Shown here piece by piece: positions 51,481-59,800 of a stretch of 64,000 nucleotides of DNA. The stretch is from assembly GCF_009569385.1 (NCBI RefSeq), contig NZ_WBOF01000001.1:4329501-4393500 (forward strand). The letters run 5' to 3'. Position 1 is the first letter of the stretch; the number at the start of each line of letters is the position of its first letter. Position numbers and translations under genes: made by a program. Source of the DNA: Streptomyces kaniharaensis. Its GTDB lineage: Bacteria; Actinomycetota; Actinomycetes; Streptomycetales; Streptomycetaceae. The notes beneath the pieces were generated by a model that was not told the origin of the DNA, ran no database searches, and worked only from the letters and a program-made list of their open reading frames with translations.

Positions 51481-52269
51481 TCAGGTGCGGTGGGGGCGCA
51501 GCGCCGCGCGGAGGCGGGGGTCGAGGAGGGCGGCGGGGCCGTTCATGGCGACGGCGGTGAGGAGTTCGCGCTCCTCGTCGTCGCCGAGCCCGTACTGGCG
51601 GGTGGGGCGGACCTCGCGCAGGACCTCCTGGCCGATCGGGGAGGCCCACCGGGTGTACGGGTAGACGTCGACCCGGGCCATCAGCAGGGTGCCGGACGTG
51701 AGCACCAGCGGCAGGGAGAACCAGGCGAGCGGGGCGAGGGCGTCGCCGTCGGTGAAGCCGCCGACGGCGAGGGCGGCGGCCAGCAGGACGAGGGACAGCA
51801 GCAGCGCGTGCCGCACCTGGCGGATCACCACGACGGTGTTGCGCTGCACCAGGGCCGGGGTGGCCAGGCCGGCCAGGGAGAGCCGGGTGCCGATCTCCAG
51901 GACGGTGGGGTGTTCGGCCATGGCCCGGCGCAGCTCGTCGGTGCGGCACTGGCCGTCGGGGCCGACGGTGGCGATGATCGCGCGTTCCAGCCGGCTGCGC
52001 CCCCTCGGGTCGACCACGGTGGTCCAGCCGGTGTGCGCGAGGTGGAGCCGGCCACGGCCGGCCATCAGGACGAGGGCGAGTTCGATGACCCGGTCCGGGC
52101 CGCCGGCCAGGTAGGCCGTCTCGTAGAGCCCGATCCCGACGGCCTCGGGCGGGCGCAGCCCGTCCTGCCCGGCGAGGGCGTCGGCGGTGACGGTCATCCG
52201 GACCAGCCGGGAGCAGGACACGACTGCCGCGATACACGCCGGTATCAGGAACAGCAACCACATGGGCAT
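51481..52269 (-). CDS. TIGR04222-type membrane protein, short form
   Basis: A 262-residue protein with an N-terminal span (WLLFLIPACIAAVVSCSRL), a cytoplasmic region carrying YLAGGPDRVIELALVLMAGRGRL, and a hydrophobic pair (ALLLSLVLLAAALAVGGF, LAWFSLPLVLTSGTLLMA). The AGGPxRVxxxALVxM core is shared with the neighbouring Cys-rich protein, so both belong to the same family. It lacks the Ser/Cys-rich tail. It is the last gene of the four-gene leftward operon headed by the MNIO oxidase. The exact start is 52269 or the Met two codons later. Confidence 0.78.
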   Translation of the reverse strand: MPMWLLFLIPACIAAVVSCSRLVRMTVTADALAGQDGLRPPEAVGIGLYETAYLAGGPDRVIELALVLMAGRGRLHLAHTGWTTVVDPRGRSRLERAIIATVGPDGQCRTDELRRAMAEHPTVLEIGTRLSLAGLATPALVQRNTVVVIRQVRHALLLSLVLLAAALAVGGFTDGDALAPLAWFSLPLVLTSGTLLMARVDVYPYTRWASPIGQEVLREVRPTRQYGLGDDEERELLTAVAMNGPAALLDPRLRAALRPHRT

Positions 52270-52332
52270 GTTCTATGCCGCCGCCGTCGGCCCGGGGAAC
52301 GGCTTCCCGGGCCGCGATACCGAACTGTGACG

Positions 52333-53394
52333 TCAGGAGCCACAGCCGCCGCCACAGCTGGAGCCACAACTGGAGGACGAGCCGCAGCTGCTGGAGCTGC
52401 AACTCGACGACGAGGAACCGCAGCTGGACGAGGACGAGCCGCAGCTGGACGAGGATCCGCAGCTCGACGACGAACCGGTGTCGGAGAAGCCGCCGCACCA
52501 GGACGCGCTGCTGCCGCTGCACGAGGACGAGCTCGACGAGCAGGAGGACGAGGAGGACGAGGAGGACGAGGACCCCCACGAGCCGAACGTCGCCTTCGCT
52601 GCGGCCTGCTGGGCCGCCGCCCCCAGCATCGCCTCCTGCAACTCCTCGTTCCCCAGCTCGTCCCCGGCGACGGCCAGCCCGCCGAGCGCGATCGCGCCGA
52701 GCAGTGCGCCGCCCGCCATCCCCGCGTACAGGCCGGAGGGCGGGGTCCACGGCGTGCCGGGCTCCATCACCACGAGCTGTCGCTGCCCGGCCGGCGTGAT
52801 CCGGCCCCTGCCCGGGCGGGTGGCGAGCAGGGTGATCGCGCCGACGGCGAGCAGGACCACCGGGACCCAGCCGGCGGGGCGGTCGCCGCGGCCGTCGTCC
52901 AGCAGGAAGGAGAGGAGGATGAAGAACAGGACGTCGACCATCGCGATCCAGAGCAACCGGCGGGCCTTGCGGGCCGCGCGCTGCCGGTCGGGGTGGCGCA
53001 TCAGGCCGCGGGCGGCGAGGTCGTCGCCGAGCTCCTGGACGGCAGGGGAGCGCATCACGTCCCGGCGCACGCCGGCGATGTCGCGGCTCCTGGTCGGGCC
53101 GACCGCGTCCATGATCGCCTGGTCGACGGCGTCGTGCGGCCGGTCGTGGGTGATGGTGACCATGCCGCCGCGGCTGACGACCGCGCGCTCGGCCAGGTGC
53201 ATCCGGACCAGGGCGGTGTCGAAGACCCGGCCCGGGCCGCCGGCCAGGAACGCGGCGCTGAGCAGCGAGAGGCCGCGGCCGGGCAGGCCCTTGGGGTGCG
53301 AGACGTGCTTGACCCGCCGGGCGGTGTTCTCCGCGTACAGGGCGGCGGCCACCAGGAGGACGGCCGGGATGATGAAGTAGGTGTTGTGCCACAT
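52333..53394 (-). CDS. TIGR04222-type membrane protein with Ser/Gly/Cys tail (candidate modified substrate)
   Basis: A 353-residue protein. Residues 1-270 have an N-terminal span (YFIIPAVLLVAAALYA), the family core FLAGGPGRVFDTALVRM, and three further spans (LLWIAMVDVLFFILLSFLL, WVPVVLLAVGAITLL, GLYAGMAGGALLGAIALGG). The last ~83 residues (52336-52584) are almost only Ser and Gly with 11 regularly placed Cys, in a CGSSSSC-like rhythm ending CGGGCGS. Such a tail has no fold of its own and looks like a substrate region. A DUF692/MNIO enzyme, a family that modifies Cys in peptides, is encoded two genes upstream, 23 bases beyond the partner gene. I infer that the tail is modified; no cleavage site is evident. 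Confidence 0.82.
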   Translation of the reverse strand: MWHNTYFIIPAVLLVAAALYAENTARRVKHVSHPKGLPGRGLSLLSAAFLAGGPGRVFDTALVRMHLAERAVVSRGGMVTITHDRPHDAVDQAIMDAVGPTRSRDIAGVRRDVMRSPAVQELGDDLAARGLMRHPDRQRAARKARRLLWIAMVDVLFFILLSFLLDDGRGDRPAGWVPVVLLAVGAITLLATRPGRGRITPAGQRQLVVMEPGTPWTPPSGLYAGMAGGALLGAIALGGLAVAGDELGNEELQEAMLGAAAQQAAAKATFGSWGSSSSSSSSSSCSSSSSSCSGSSASWCGGFSDTGSSSSCGSSSSCGSSSSSCGSSSSSCSSSSCGSSSSCGSSCGGGCGS

Positions 53395-53417
53395 GGGCGG
53401 TTCCCCCGAAGTGTGCG

Positions 53418-53873
53418 TCAGGAAGGTTCTGGCGCCAGCGGACGGTCCTGGCGCCGCAGGGCCCGGCGCAGCCGGGCGAGCGGGCCGGGTGCCCGGGTGG
53501 GCGCCTGGTGGAGCCACTGCTCCAGGGCCCGGCGGTCGGCGCCGGCGAGCGGGCGGGCGTGGGTGAGCGCCCACGCGGCGAAGGCCCGGGCGTCGGCGCG
53601 GTAGCCGCCGGTCTGCGGGTTGGTGCGGGCGTAGGCGAGGAAGAGCGGCCCGTACCGCGTCCCGAGCAGGCGGGGCAGTTCGGCGGCGACGCGGGCGACG
53701 GTGTCCCGCCGCTTGGCGGCGAGGCCGGTGGACTGGGCGCGGACCTGCGCCGGGTCGAAGCCGGGTGGGACGGGTCCGCCGGCCACCAGCGCGGCCAGCA
53801 ACTCCTCCTGGCGGCGCGCCAGTTCGGCACGGGCGGCGGCCAGGTCCCGGTCTTCCGGCAGGAGGTCGGTCAT
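53418..53873 (-). CDS. Small partner protein of the MNIO oxidase
   Basis: A 151-residue soluble protein starting with an acidic helix (LPEDRDLAAARAELARRQEELLAALVAGG), followed by GFDPAQVRAQSTGLAAKRRDTVARVAAELPRLLG, YAEF-like helices around YGPLFLAYARTNPQTGGYRADARAFAAWAL, and a basic C-terminus. I do not recognise a named domain. Its ATG overlaps the MNIO stop (ATGA), the coupling seen between MbnB-type oxidases and their partners (MbnC/DUF2063 types), which bind the peptide substrate. A similar accessory role here is inference from position and size. Confidence 0.7.
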   Translation of the reverse strand: MTDLLPEDRDLAAARAELARRQEELLAALVAGGPVPPGFDPAQVRAQSTGLAAKRRDTVARVAAELPRLLGTRYGPLFLAYARTNPQTGGYRADARAFAAWALTHARPLAGADRRALEQWLHQAPTRAPGPLARLRRALRRQDRPLAPEPS

Positions 53874-54736
53874 GCGCGGGTGCTCCCCTCCAGCACCCGG
53901 CGGATGGCGTCCAGTTCACCGGCCAGTTCGGTGGGCGGCGGGAAGTCGGCGTCGCGTTCGAGCAGGACGCCGGGCGGTCGGACCCGCGCGCAGAGTTCGG
54001 CCAGGACTTCCAGCACCGGTTCGGTGACCGGGTGGGCATGGGTGTCGTGCCAGACGCCGTCGACCATGGTGCCGCCCGCGACGTGCACGTAGGCGAGCGC
54101 CTCCAGCGGCAGGCGGTCGAGTTCGGCGGCCGGGTCGAGGCCGAGGTTGACCCGGTTGGTGTGCAGGTTGGCGACGTCGACGAGCAGCCGGACGCCGGTG
54201 CGCTCGACGAGTTCGGCGAGGAACTGCCCCTCGGTCAGCTCGTCGTCCGGCCAGGCCAGCTGGGCGGCGATGTTCTCCAGCGCGAGCGGCACCGGGAGCT
54301 GGTCCTGGGCGATCCGGACGTTCTCGGCGATCACCCGCAGCGCGTCCCGGGAGCGCGGTACGGGCAGCAGGTGGCCGGCCTCCAGGCCGCCGGCCCGGAC
54401 GAACGCCAGGTGCTCGGTGACCAGCGGCGAGCCGAGCGCGGCGGCCGTCCCGGCGAGCCGGGCGAGCCGGTCCGGATCGGGCCGGTCGGCGCCGCCGAGG
54501 CCGAGCGAGACGCCGTGCGGGACGACGGTGACACCGCGGGCGCGCAGGATCGTCAGGGAGTCGGGCAGGTGGTCGGCGCAGACGTTCTCCGCGACGACCT
54601 CGACCCAGTCCAGGCCGGGCTGGCGTTCCACCACGGTGTCGATCTCGCCGCGCCAGCCGAGGCCGACCCCGAGCCGGGGTGCGGCGGCGGCACCGGTGGC
54701 CGCCCGCGCGGGCAGGTTCAGTGCAGGGGAAGTCAT
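53870..54736 (-). CDS. DUF692 / MNIO (MbnB-like) iron oxidase
   Basis: A 288-residue TIM-barrel protein of the DUF692 family (multinuclear non-haem iron oxidases such as MbnB). The motif series is visible: LGVGLGWRGEID, VEVVAENVC, VVPHGVSLGLGG, LVTEHLAFVR, LALENIAAQL, LLVDVANLHTNRVNLG, LAYVHVAGG, DTHAHPV and LLERDADFPPPTEL; these hold the His, Glu, Asp and Asn iron ligands. Known members modify Cys-containing peptides using O2. The ATG at 54736 follows GAAGGGGGCG. It heads a four-gene operon with a small partner and two TIGR04222-type proteins, one with an 11-Cys tail. Confidence 0.88.
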   Translation of the reverse strand: MTSPALNLPARAATGAAAAPRLGVGLGWRGEIDTVVERQPGLDWVEVVAENVCADHLPDSLTILRARGVTVVPHGVSLGLGGADRPDPDRLARLAGTAAALGSPLVTEHLAFVRAGGLEAGHLLPVPRSRDALRVIAENVRIAQDQLPVPLALENIAAQLAWPDDELTEGQFLAELVERTGVRLLVDVANLHTNRVNLGLDPAAELDRLPLEALAYVHVAGGTMVDGVWHDTHAHPVTEPVLEVLAELCARVRPPGVLLERDADFPPPTELAGELDAIRRVLEGSTRA

Positions 54737-55017
54737 CGATACGCCCCCTTCGGAGGGCTGGGTGGGAAGGCCGTCGGGTGGTGCGGGCGCCGTCGCCGGG
54801 ACCGCCCGTGGGCCGTGCTGCTGAGGATGTCCCCGGGCGGGGTGGCTGCCAAGCCTCACCCGGTCTTCTCAGAGCATTATTTGAGCTTGTCGGCCCGGTG
54901 ATCACGGACTCTAGCGCCTTGCCGGAGGCATCGTCGCAGGTGGGGGTGGCGACAACCGAGGGAAAGCGGGGAAATCCGGAGGCGGCCAGGCGCCCGGCGC
55001 CCTTACCGTGAGAAGCC

Positions 55018-55944
55018 ATGACGACGACACTGACGATCCGTGACTTCCGCCCCGACGACGCCGAAGCCGCGTGCGCCGCCCACCGGGCCGGGCGCGAACA
55101 CCTGGTGATGACCGCCGAGGCGCTGGTCTGGCTGAACGCCCTGGAGCTGCCCGGCGAGCACTTCCGCACCTTCGTCGCCGAGTTGGACGGCCAGGTGGTC
55201 GGCTCGGTCCGCTGTGCGCTGGCGGTCGGGACGACGACCGAGGGCGTCGGCTACGCCAACGGCAGCGTGCTGCCGCGGTTCCGGCGGCGCGGCGCGTTCA
55301 CCGGCCTGCTCGCGGCGGCCGAGCGGCACCTCACCGAGCACGGCGCCACCGAGGTGCACGCCTGGGTGGACGACGCGCCCGGATCGCTGGCCTTCGCCAG
55401 GGCCAGGGGCTTCACGATCGGGCGGGAGGCGCAGTTCTCCGAGCGTGACCTGACGCTGCCCCTGCCGGAGGCGCTCCCGCTGCCGGCCGGCGTCGAGCTG
55501 CGCCCGGCGAGCGACTGGGCGGCGGACCCGCGCCCGCTGTTCGTGGTCGAGGAGGACGCGAGCCGCGACGAGCCCGGCGAAGTGGTGATGGACGCCACCG
55601 AGTTCGAGGACTGGCGGCGGGGCGTGTGGAGCCGGCCCGACCTCGACAAGGCGCTCTCCGTGGTGGCCGTCGTGGACGGCGAGCCGGCCGCGTTCACCAT
55701 GGCGCAGACGGACGGCGTGGACCGCTACTGGTCGGCGTTCACCGCCTGCCGCCGGGAGTTCCGCGGCCGCGGGCTGAGCAAGCTGGCCAAGCGGGAATCG
55801 CTGCGGCTGGCCGCGGCGGCGGGCTACCGGTCGGCGTACACCGCCAACGACGCGACCAACGCGCCGATGCTCGCGGTCAACGCCTGGCTCGGCTACGAGC
55901 GCTGCGCCGGGGAGTTCAAAGGCATCAAGCGGCTGAACGGCTGA
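55018..55944 (+). CDS. GNAT-family N-acetyltransferase, tandem domains
   Basis: A 308-residue protein with two GNAT folds. The first covers LTIRDFRPDDAEAACAAHRAG to NGSVLPRFRRRGAFTGLLAAAERHL and VHAWVDDAPGSLAFARARGF. The second (after ~160) has AFTMAQTDGVDRYW, FRGRGLSKLAKRESLRLAAAAGY and TANDATNAPMLAVNAWLGYE. Both keep an (R/Q)xxGxG/A-like acetyl-CoA loop. The substrate is unknown. It diverges from the MNIO operon across 281 bases. Confidence 0.88.
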   Translation: MTTTLTIRDFRPDDAEAACAAHRAGREHLVMTAEALVWLNALELPGEHFRTFVAELDGQVVGSVRCALAVGTTTEGVGYANGSVLPRFRRRGAFTGLLAAAERHLTEHGATEVHAWVDDAPGSLAFARARGFTIGREAQFSERDLTLPLPEALPLPAGVELRPASDWAADPRPLFVVEEDASRDEPGEVVMDATEFEDWRRGVWSRPDLDKALSVVAVVDGEPAAFTMAQTDGVDRYWSAFTACRREFRGRGLSKLAKRESLRLAAAAGYRSAYTANDATNAPMLAVNAWLGYERCAGEFKGIKRLNG

Positions 55945-56124
55945 CGGCACCGGGTGCCCGCGGGCGGTTCGTTCGACCCGTCCACGGACCGTCCCGGCTC
56001 GTGAGACGATTGGTCTCGACCAGGGGTGCGAATCCGGACGGTTCGGGACCGTTCGGGGCAGGAACTCTCAACGATCGCAACGGTTTTGCCCCGCTCCTGA
56101 CACATCGTGGGCATAATCACGCCC

Positions 56125-57144
56125 ATGACGATCAACCGCGCCAACGTGAGCGCGATCGCCGAGGACCTCCACGTGTGGCTCCCCCCGAAGCGGGGCTGGG
56201 GCCTGGCCAACTGCGGGCTGCTGGCCTCGGCGACGACCGCACTCTGGATCGACACCCCCTACGACCCCGTGCTGGCCTCGGAGTTCCTCGCCGCGAGCCG
56301 GCGGCTGCTGGCCGACGGGGTCACCGTCGACCGGGTGATCGTCACGCACGCCAACGGCGACCACCTGTGGGGCGCCGGCGTCGTCCCGGACGCCGAGGTC
56401 ATCTCCACCCGCGAGGCGCTGGAGCACATCCACTACGAGCCCACCCCCAAGCAGCAGCACGCGCTCGTCGCGGGCAGCGACCCGGCCTCCCCGATCGGCG
56501 GCTACCTCCAGGAGCACTTCGGCCGGTTCGACTGGTCCGCCACCGAGCCGGTGCACCCGGACACCGTCTTCACCGGCGAGCTGGAGCTGCGGGTGGGGGA
56601 GTACCCGGTGCAGCTGACCAGCCTGCCCGCGGCCCACACCGGCGGCGACCTGATCGTCCATCTGCCGCGCCAGAGCACCGTGTTCGCCGGTGACGTGATC
56701 TTCGGCTCGACGCCCGAGCAGCCCGGGGACCACCCGTCGCACTGGGCCGGGCCGCTGGAGAACGTCATCGCCGCCTGCGAGCGGATCCTCGCCACCGGCG
56801 CCGGGATCATCGTCCCCGGCCACGGGCCGGTCCTCGACCGCGACGGCGTCCGCGCCCACATCGCGTACCTGGAGTACGTCCGCGAGCGAGCCCATGCCCT
56901 GCACGCCGCCGGAATCCCCGCGCTGGACGCCGCCCGGCGGGTCATCGCCGAGCAGCGCCACCCCGAACTCGGCCTGCCCGAACGGCTGGTGCTCACCGTC
57001 GCGGCCGAGTACCGGCACCTGGACGGCAGCGAGGCGCCGAACGTCCTGGAGGCGATGACCCAGGTCGCCGTGGTGGCCCGCGAGATCGCCGAGGACGCCG
57101 CCCACGCCCGGCGCCTCTTCCCCGACGTCGGCTACCGCGCCTGA
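56125..57144 (+). CDS. MBL-fold metallo-hydrolase
   Basis: A 339-residue hydrolase. The metal motif is VIVTHANGDHLWGAG (the first His of HxHxDH is present, the second replaced by Asn), then LPAAHTGGDLIVHL, VFAGDVIFGSTPEQPG and VPGHGPVLDRDG. The substitution in the first metal motif suggests altered metal binding. The substrate is unknown. The ATG at 56125 lacks a ribosome binding site, and a CATAAT element lies eight bases upstream, so a leaderless message is possible; a GTG at 56107 is the other choice. Confidence 0.82.
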   Translation: MTINRANVSAIAEDLHVWLPPKRGWGLANCGLLASATTALWIDTPYDPVLASEFLAASRRLLADGVTVDRVIVTHANGDHLWGAGVVPDAEVISTREALEHIHYEPTPKQQHALVAGSDPASPIGGYLQEHFGRFDWSATEPVHPDTVFTGELELRVGEYPVQLTSLPAAHTGGDLIVHLPRQSTVFAGDVIFGSTPEQPGDHPSHWAGPLENVIAACERILATGAGIIVPGHGPVLDRDGVRAHIAYLEYVRERAHALHAAGIPALDAARRVIAEQRHPELGLPERLVLTVAAEYRHLDGSEAPNVLEAMTQVAVVAREIAEDAAHARRLFPDVGYRA

Positions 57145-57225
57145 CCCGGGGCCCGGGCCCGGCGGCCCGGCACCCGCCAGCCTGCGAGGAACTCCCGAGG
57201 ACATCCGAGGACACCGAGGACACCT

Positions 57226-59022
57226 ATGACGCAGATCGCGCTGATCGTGCTGGGCACCCTGGCGGTGGCCGCCGCCGTGACGGCGGGCCTGCTGGCCCGC
57301 AGCCGGGCCGGGGCGGCGACCCGGGCGACGGTCGCCGAGGAACGCGCCCAGGAGGCGGAGCAGCGCATCCGGGCCACCGAGGGCCGGCTGGCCCGCGCCG
57401 AGTTCCAGCTGCGTGAGCTGCAGATCGGCTCCCGGGAGGCCGCCGACGACGCCGAGGTCCGCTACCGGGCCGCCGAGGAGCGCACCCGCGAGGCGGAGCA
57501 TCGCGCGCGGGCCGCCGAGGACGCCGCCCGTGAGGCGCAGGACGCCGCCCGCACGGCCGACGCGCGCGCCGCCGCCCTCGACACCCGGGCCGCCGAGGCC
57601 GAGCGACGGCTCGCCGCCGCCGAGGAGCACGCCGCCGCGCTGCTCGCCGAGATCCGCCACCTCGCCGACGAGCGGGTGCCGGCCACGGCGGTGCGGCTCG
57701 GCCACGCCCACGCCCCGGTGTCCGGTCCGCTCGCCGCCCCGGTCGTCGGCCCGGAGGCCGTCGAGGCGCTCCAGGCGGTGCTGGACGCCACGGTCGCCGC
57801 CGTCACCGAGGAGCGCGAACGGGTCGACGCCGCCGCCCGCGCCGCCATGCGCGGCGCCACCTCCAAGATCCAGACGCTGCTCTACCAGATCCAGAGCCTG
57901 GTCCAGCAGCTCCAGGACGACAACGACGACCCCCGGCTGCTGGAGGTCGACTTCCGCAACGAGGTCGCGCTGCGCCGGATTCAGACCGTCGCCGTGCTCT
58001 GCGAGGCGTGGCCGGGCCTGGCGCGCACCGACTCCCCGCTCGCCGAGGTCGTCGTCGGCGCACTCTCCCGGGTGCCCGGCTACGCCCGGATCAAGGTCGC
58101 CAACCACCTGCGGGACAACCGGCTCGCCGTGGTCGCCCGGGCCGCCGAGCCGCTCGCCATCACCCTCGCCGAACTGCTCGCCAACGCCACCGCCTACTCG
58201 CACCCCGAGACCGACATCCCGGTCACCGTCCAGCAGGGCGGCCGCGGCGCACTGGTGATCATCGACGACAGCGGCATCGGCATGGACGACGACCAGCTGC
58301 GCCGCGCCCGCCGGCTGCTCGCCGGCCCGCCCCAGGTGCTGCTCACCGAGCTCGGCAACCCGCCCAAGACCGGCTTCGCGGTGATCGGCAAGCTCGCCCG
58401 CCAGTACGGCTTCGCCTGCCACATCGAGCCCTCGCCGTACGGCGGCATGCGGACCATCCTGCGCATCCCGGCCGCGCTGGTGACCGTCGTCGACGACGAG
58501 CAGCCGCTCTCGGTACTCGCCCCGCTGCCGCTGCGGGCCGGCGCCGGACCGGCCCCCGCGCCCACCGTCCAGGCCGTCCCGCCGATGCGCGACGCCGACG
58601 AGGACTCCGGCCTGCCCGTGCTCGCCGACCGGCACCACCAGACCGGCCCGCAGCACCAGGCCGGCCTGCACCCCGCACCCGCCATGCACGTCGTGCCGTC
58701 CACCACGGCCGGACGGGCCGGCGACGGCAGCGGCCTGCCCAGCCGGCGCCGCCGCCAGCCGCTCGCCGAACCCGCGGCCGGGCCCGCCGACGCCCCCGCC
58801 CGTACCGCCGAGCACCGGCCGGCTGCGGCCGCCGAGCAGTCCGCCCGGACGCCCGAGCGGGCCGCCGCCCACTGGCGGGCGCTCCAGCAGGGCACCGGCG
58901 ACGGCCGGGCCGCCGTGGCACAGGCCGCCCGTGAAGGCGCGCCCGGTGTCCGCACGACCGGCGAGCCCGGCGCGTCCAGCCACAGCCCCGCCGCCCCGAC
59001 CCCCGAAGGAGCCGAGCAGTGA
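57226..59022 (+). CDS. cvnA: Conservon sensor-kinase-like protein CvnA
   Basis: A 598-residue protein. A single N-terminal span (IALIVLGTLAVAAAVTAGLLA) leads into a long Ala/Glu/Arg coiled coil (~30-150), a helical linker (KIQTLLYQIQSLVQQLQDDNDD) and a histidine-kinase-type ATPase (ELLANATAYSHPETDIPV N-box, VIIDDSGIGMDDDQL G-box). The tail of ~150 residues is disordered. No phosphorylatable HisKA helix is obvious. CvnA proteins anchor the conservon complex that resembles eukaryotic G-protein signalling. First of five overlapping genes. Confidence 0.92.
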   Translation: MTQIALIVLGTLAVAAAVTAGLLARSRAGAATRATVAEERAQEAEQRIRATEGRLARAEFQLRELQIGSREAADDAEVRYRAAEERTREAEHRARAAEDAAREAQDAARTADARAAALDTRAAEAERRLAAAEEHAAALLAEIRHLADERVPATAVRLGHAHAPVSGPLAAPVVGPEAVEALQAVLDATVAAVTEERERVDAAARAAMRGATSKIQTLLYQIQSLVQQLQDDNDDPRLLEVDFRNEVALRRIQTVAVLCEAWPGLARTDSPLAEVVVGALSRVPGYARIKVANHLRDNRLAVVARAAEPLAITLAELLANATAYSHPETDIPVTVQQGGRGALVIIDDSGIGMDDDQLRRARRLLAGPPQVLLTELGNPPKTGFAVIGKLARQYGFACHIEPSPYGGMRTILRIPAALVTVVDDEQPLSVLAPLPLRAGAGPAPAPTVQAVPPMRDADEDSGLPVLADRHHQTGPQHQAGLHPAPAMHVVPSTTAGRAGDGSGLPSRRRRQPLAEPAAGPADAPARTAEHRPAAAAEQSARTPERAAAHWRALQQGTGDGRAAVAQAAREGAPGVRTTGEPGASSHSPAAPTPEGAEQ

Positions 59023-59450
59023 GCAGCACGCCCAGCCCGACCGCCACCGACGAGATCTCGTGGGTGCTGACCCCGCTGCTGGAGCTCCCGGGGGTGCTGC
59101 ACGCGGTCATCGCCACCGGGGACGGCCTCGTCGAGGGCGCCTCGGACGGCCTCGGCCGCGCCTCCGCCGAACGGGTCGCCGCCATGACCGCCACCGTCCA
59201 CGCCGCCGCCCGCGCGTTCACCACCGCCTTCACCGACACCGCGCAGCCCCGGCTGGCCCAGACCGTGGTCGAGTCCGACCTCGGCTACGCCATCGTCGTC
59301 CCGGCCGGGGAGAACACCTCGCTCGCCGTGTTCACCTCGACCGACGCCCAACTCGGCAACGTGGCCTACCAGATGCAGGTACAGGTCGCCGCCCTCGGCC
59401 GCGCGCTCGCGAGCCCGCCCCGCCGCCCGGACGGCACCCCCCGGTCATGA
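59019..59450 (+). CDS. cvnB: Conservon roadblock/LC7 protein CvnB
   Basis: A 143-residue roadblock/LC7-domain protein: EISWVLTPLLELPGVLHAVIATGDGLVEGASDG and SDLGYAIVVPAGENTSLAVFTSTDAQLGNVAYQMQ are characteristic (both quoted in part). Such proteins modulate the small GTPase of the conservon. The GTG overlaps the cvnA stop by four bases. Confidence 0.92.
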   Translation: MSSTPSPTATDEISWVLTPLLELPGVLHAVIATGDGLVEGASDGLGRASAERVAAMTATVHAAARAFTTAFTDTAQPRLAQTVVESDLGYAIVVPAGENTSLAVFTSTDAQLGNVAYQMQVQVAALGRALASPPRRPDGTPRS

Positions 59451-59800
59451 CCGCCGTACCCCGCAGGCGGATGGTGCCCGCCTACCTGGCCACCGGCGGC
59501 CGCACCCGCCCCGGCACCGCCGGCTTCGAACGGCTGACCGTGCTGTACGCCGCCGCCGCCGCACCGCCGCAGGGGCTGGAACACGAACACACCCGGCTCT
59601 GGGAACTGCTGCGCCCCGGCGCGCTGACCGTGGCGGAGGCCGCCGCGCACCTGCGCCTGCCGGTCAGCGCCACCGTCTTCCTCGCGGCCGATCTGGTCGA
59701 GGCGGGCTGCCTGAACGCCCGCGCACCGATCCCGCGCGCCCAGCAGACCGACCGCTCCATCGTCGAGAGGCTCCTCGTTGGACTCCGCACGCTCCGGTGA
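59447..59800 (+). CDS. cvnC: Conservon DUF742 protein CvnC
   Basis: A 117-residue DUF742 protein with a winged-helix-like end: RRMVPAYLATGGRTRP, ELLRPGALTVAEAAAHLRLPVSATVFLAADLVEAG and the closing SIVERLLVGLRTL. Third member of the conservon complex; ATG overlaps the cvnB stop. Confidence 0.92.
   Translation: MTAVPRRRMVPAYLATGGRTRPGTAGFERLTVLYAAAAAPPQGLEHEHTRLWELLRPGALTVAEAAAHLRLPVSATVFLAADLVEAGCLNARAPIPRAQQTDRSIVERLLVGLRTLR

Noticed and set aside
52336..52584. Ser/Cys tail as out-of-frame noise
   Set aside because: It follows in frame from clear membrane domains, uses normal codons, and the Cys spacing is regular; kept as real.
56068..58983. Minus-strand open frame of 971 codons
   Set aside because: Antisense to the MBL gene and cvnA, both of which have clear domains.
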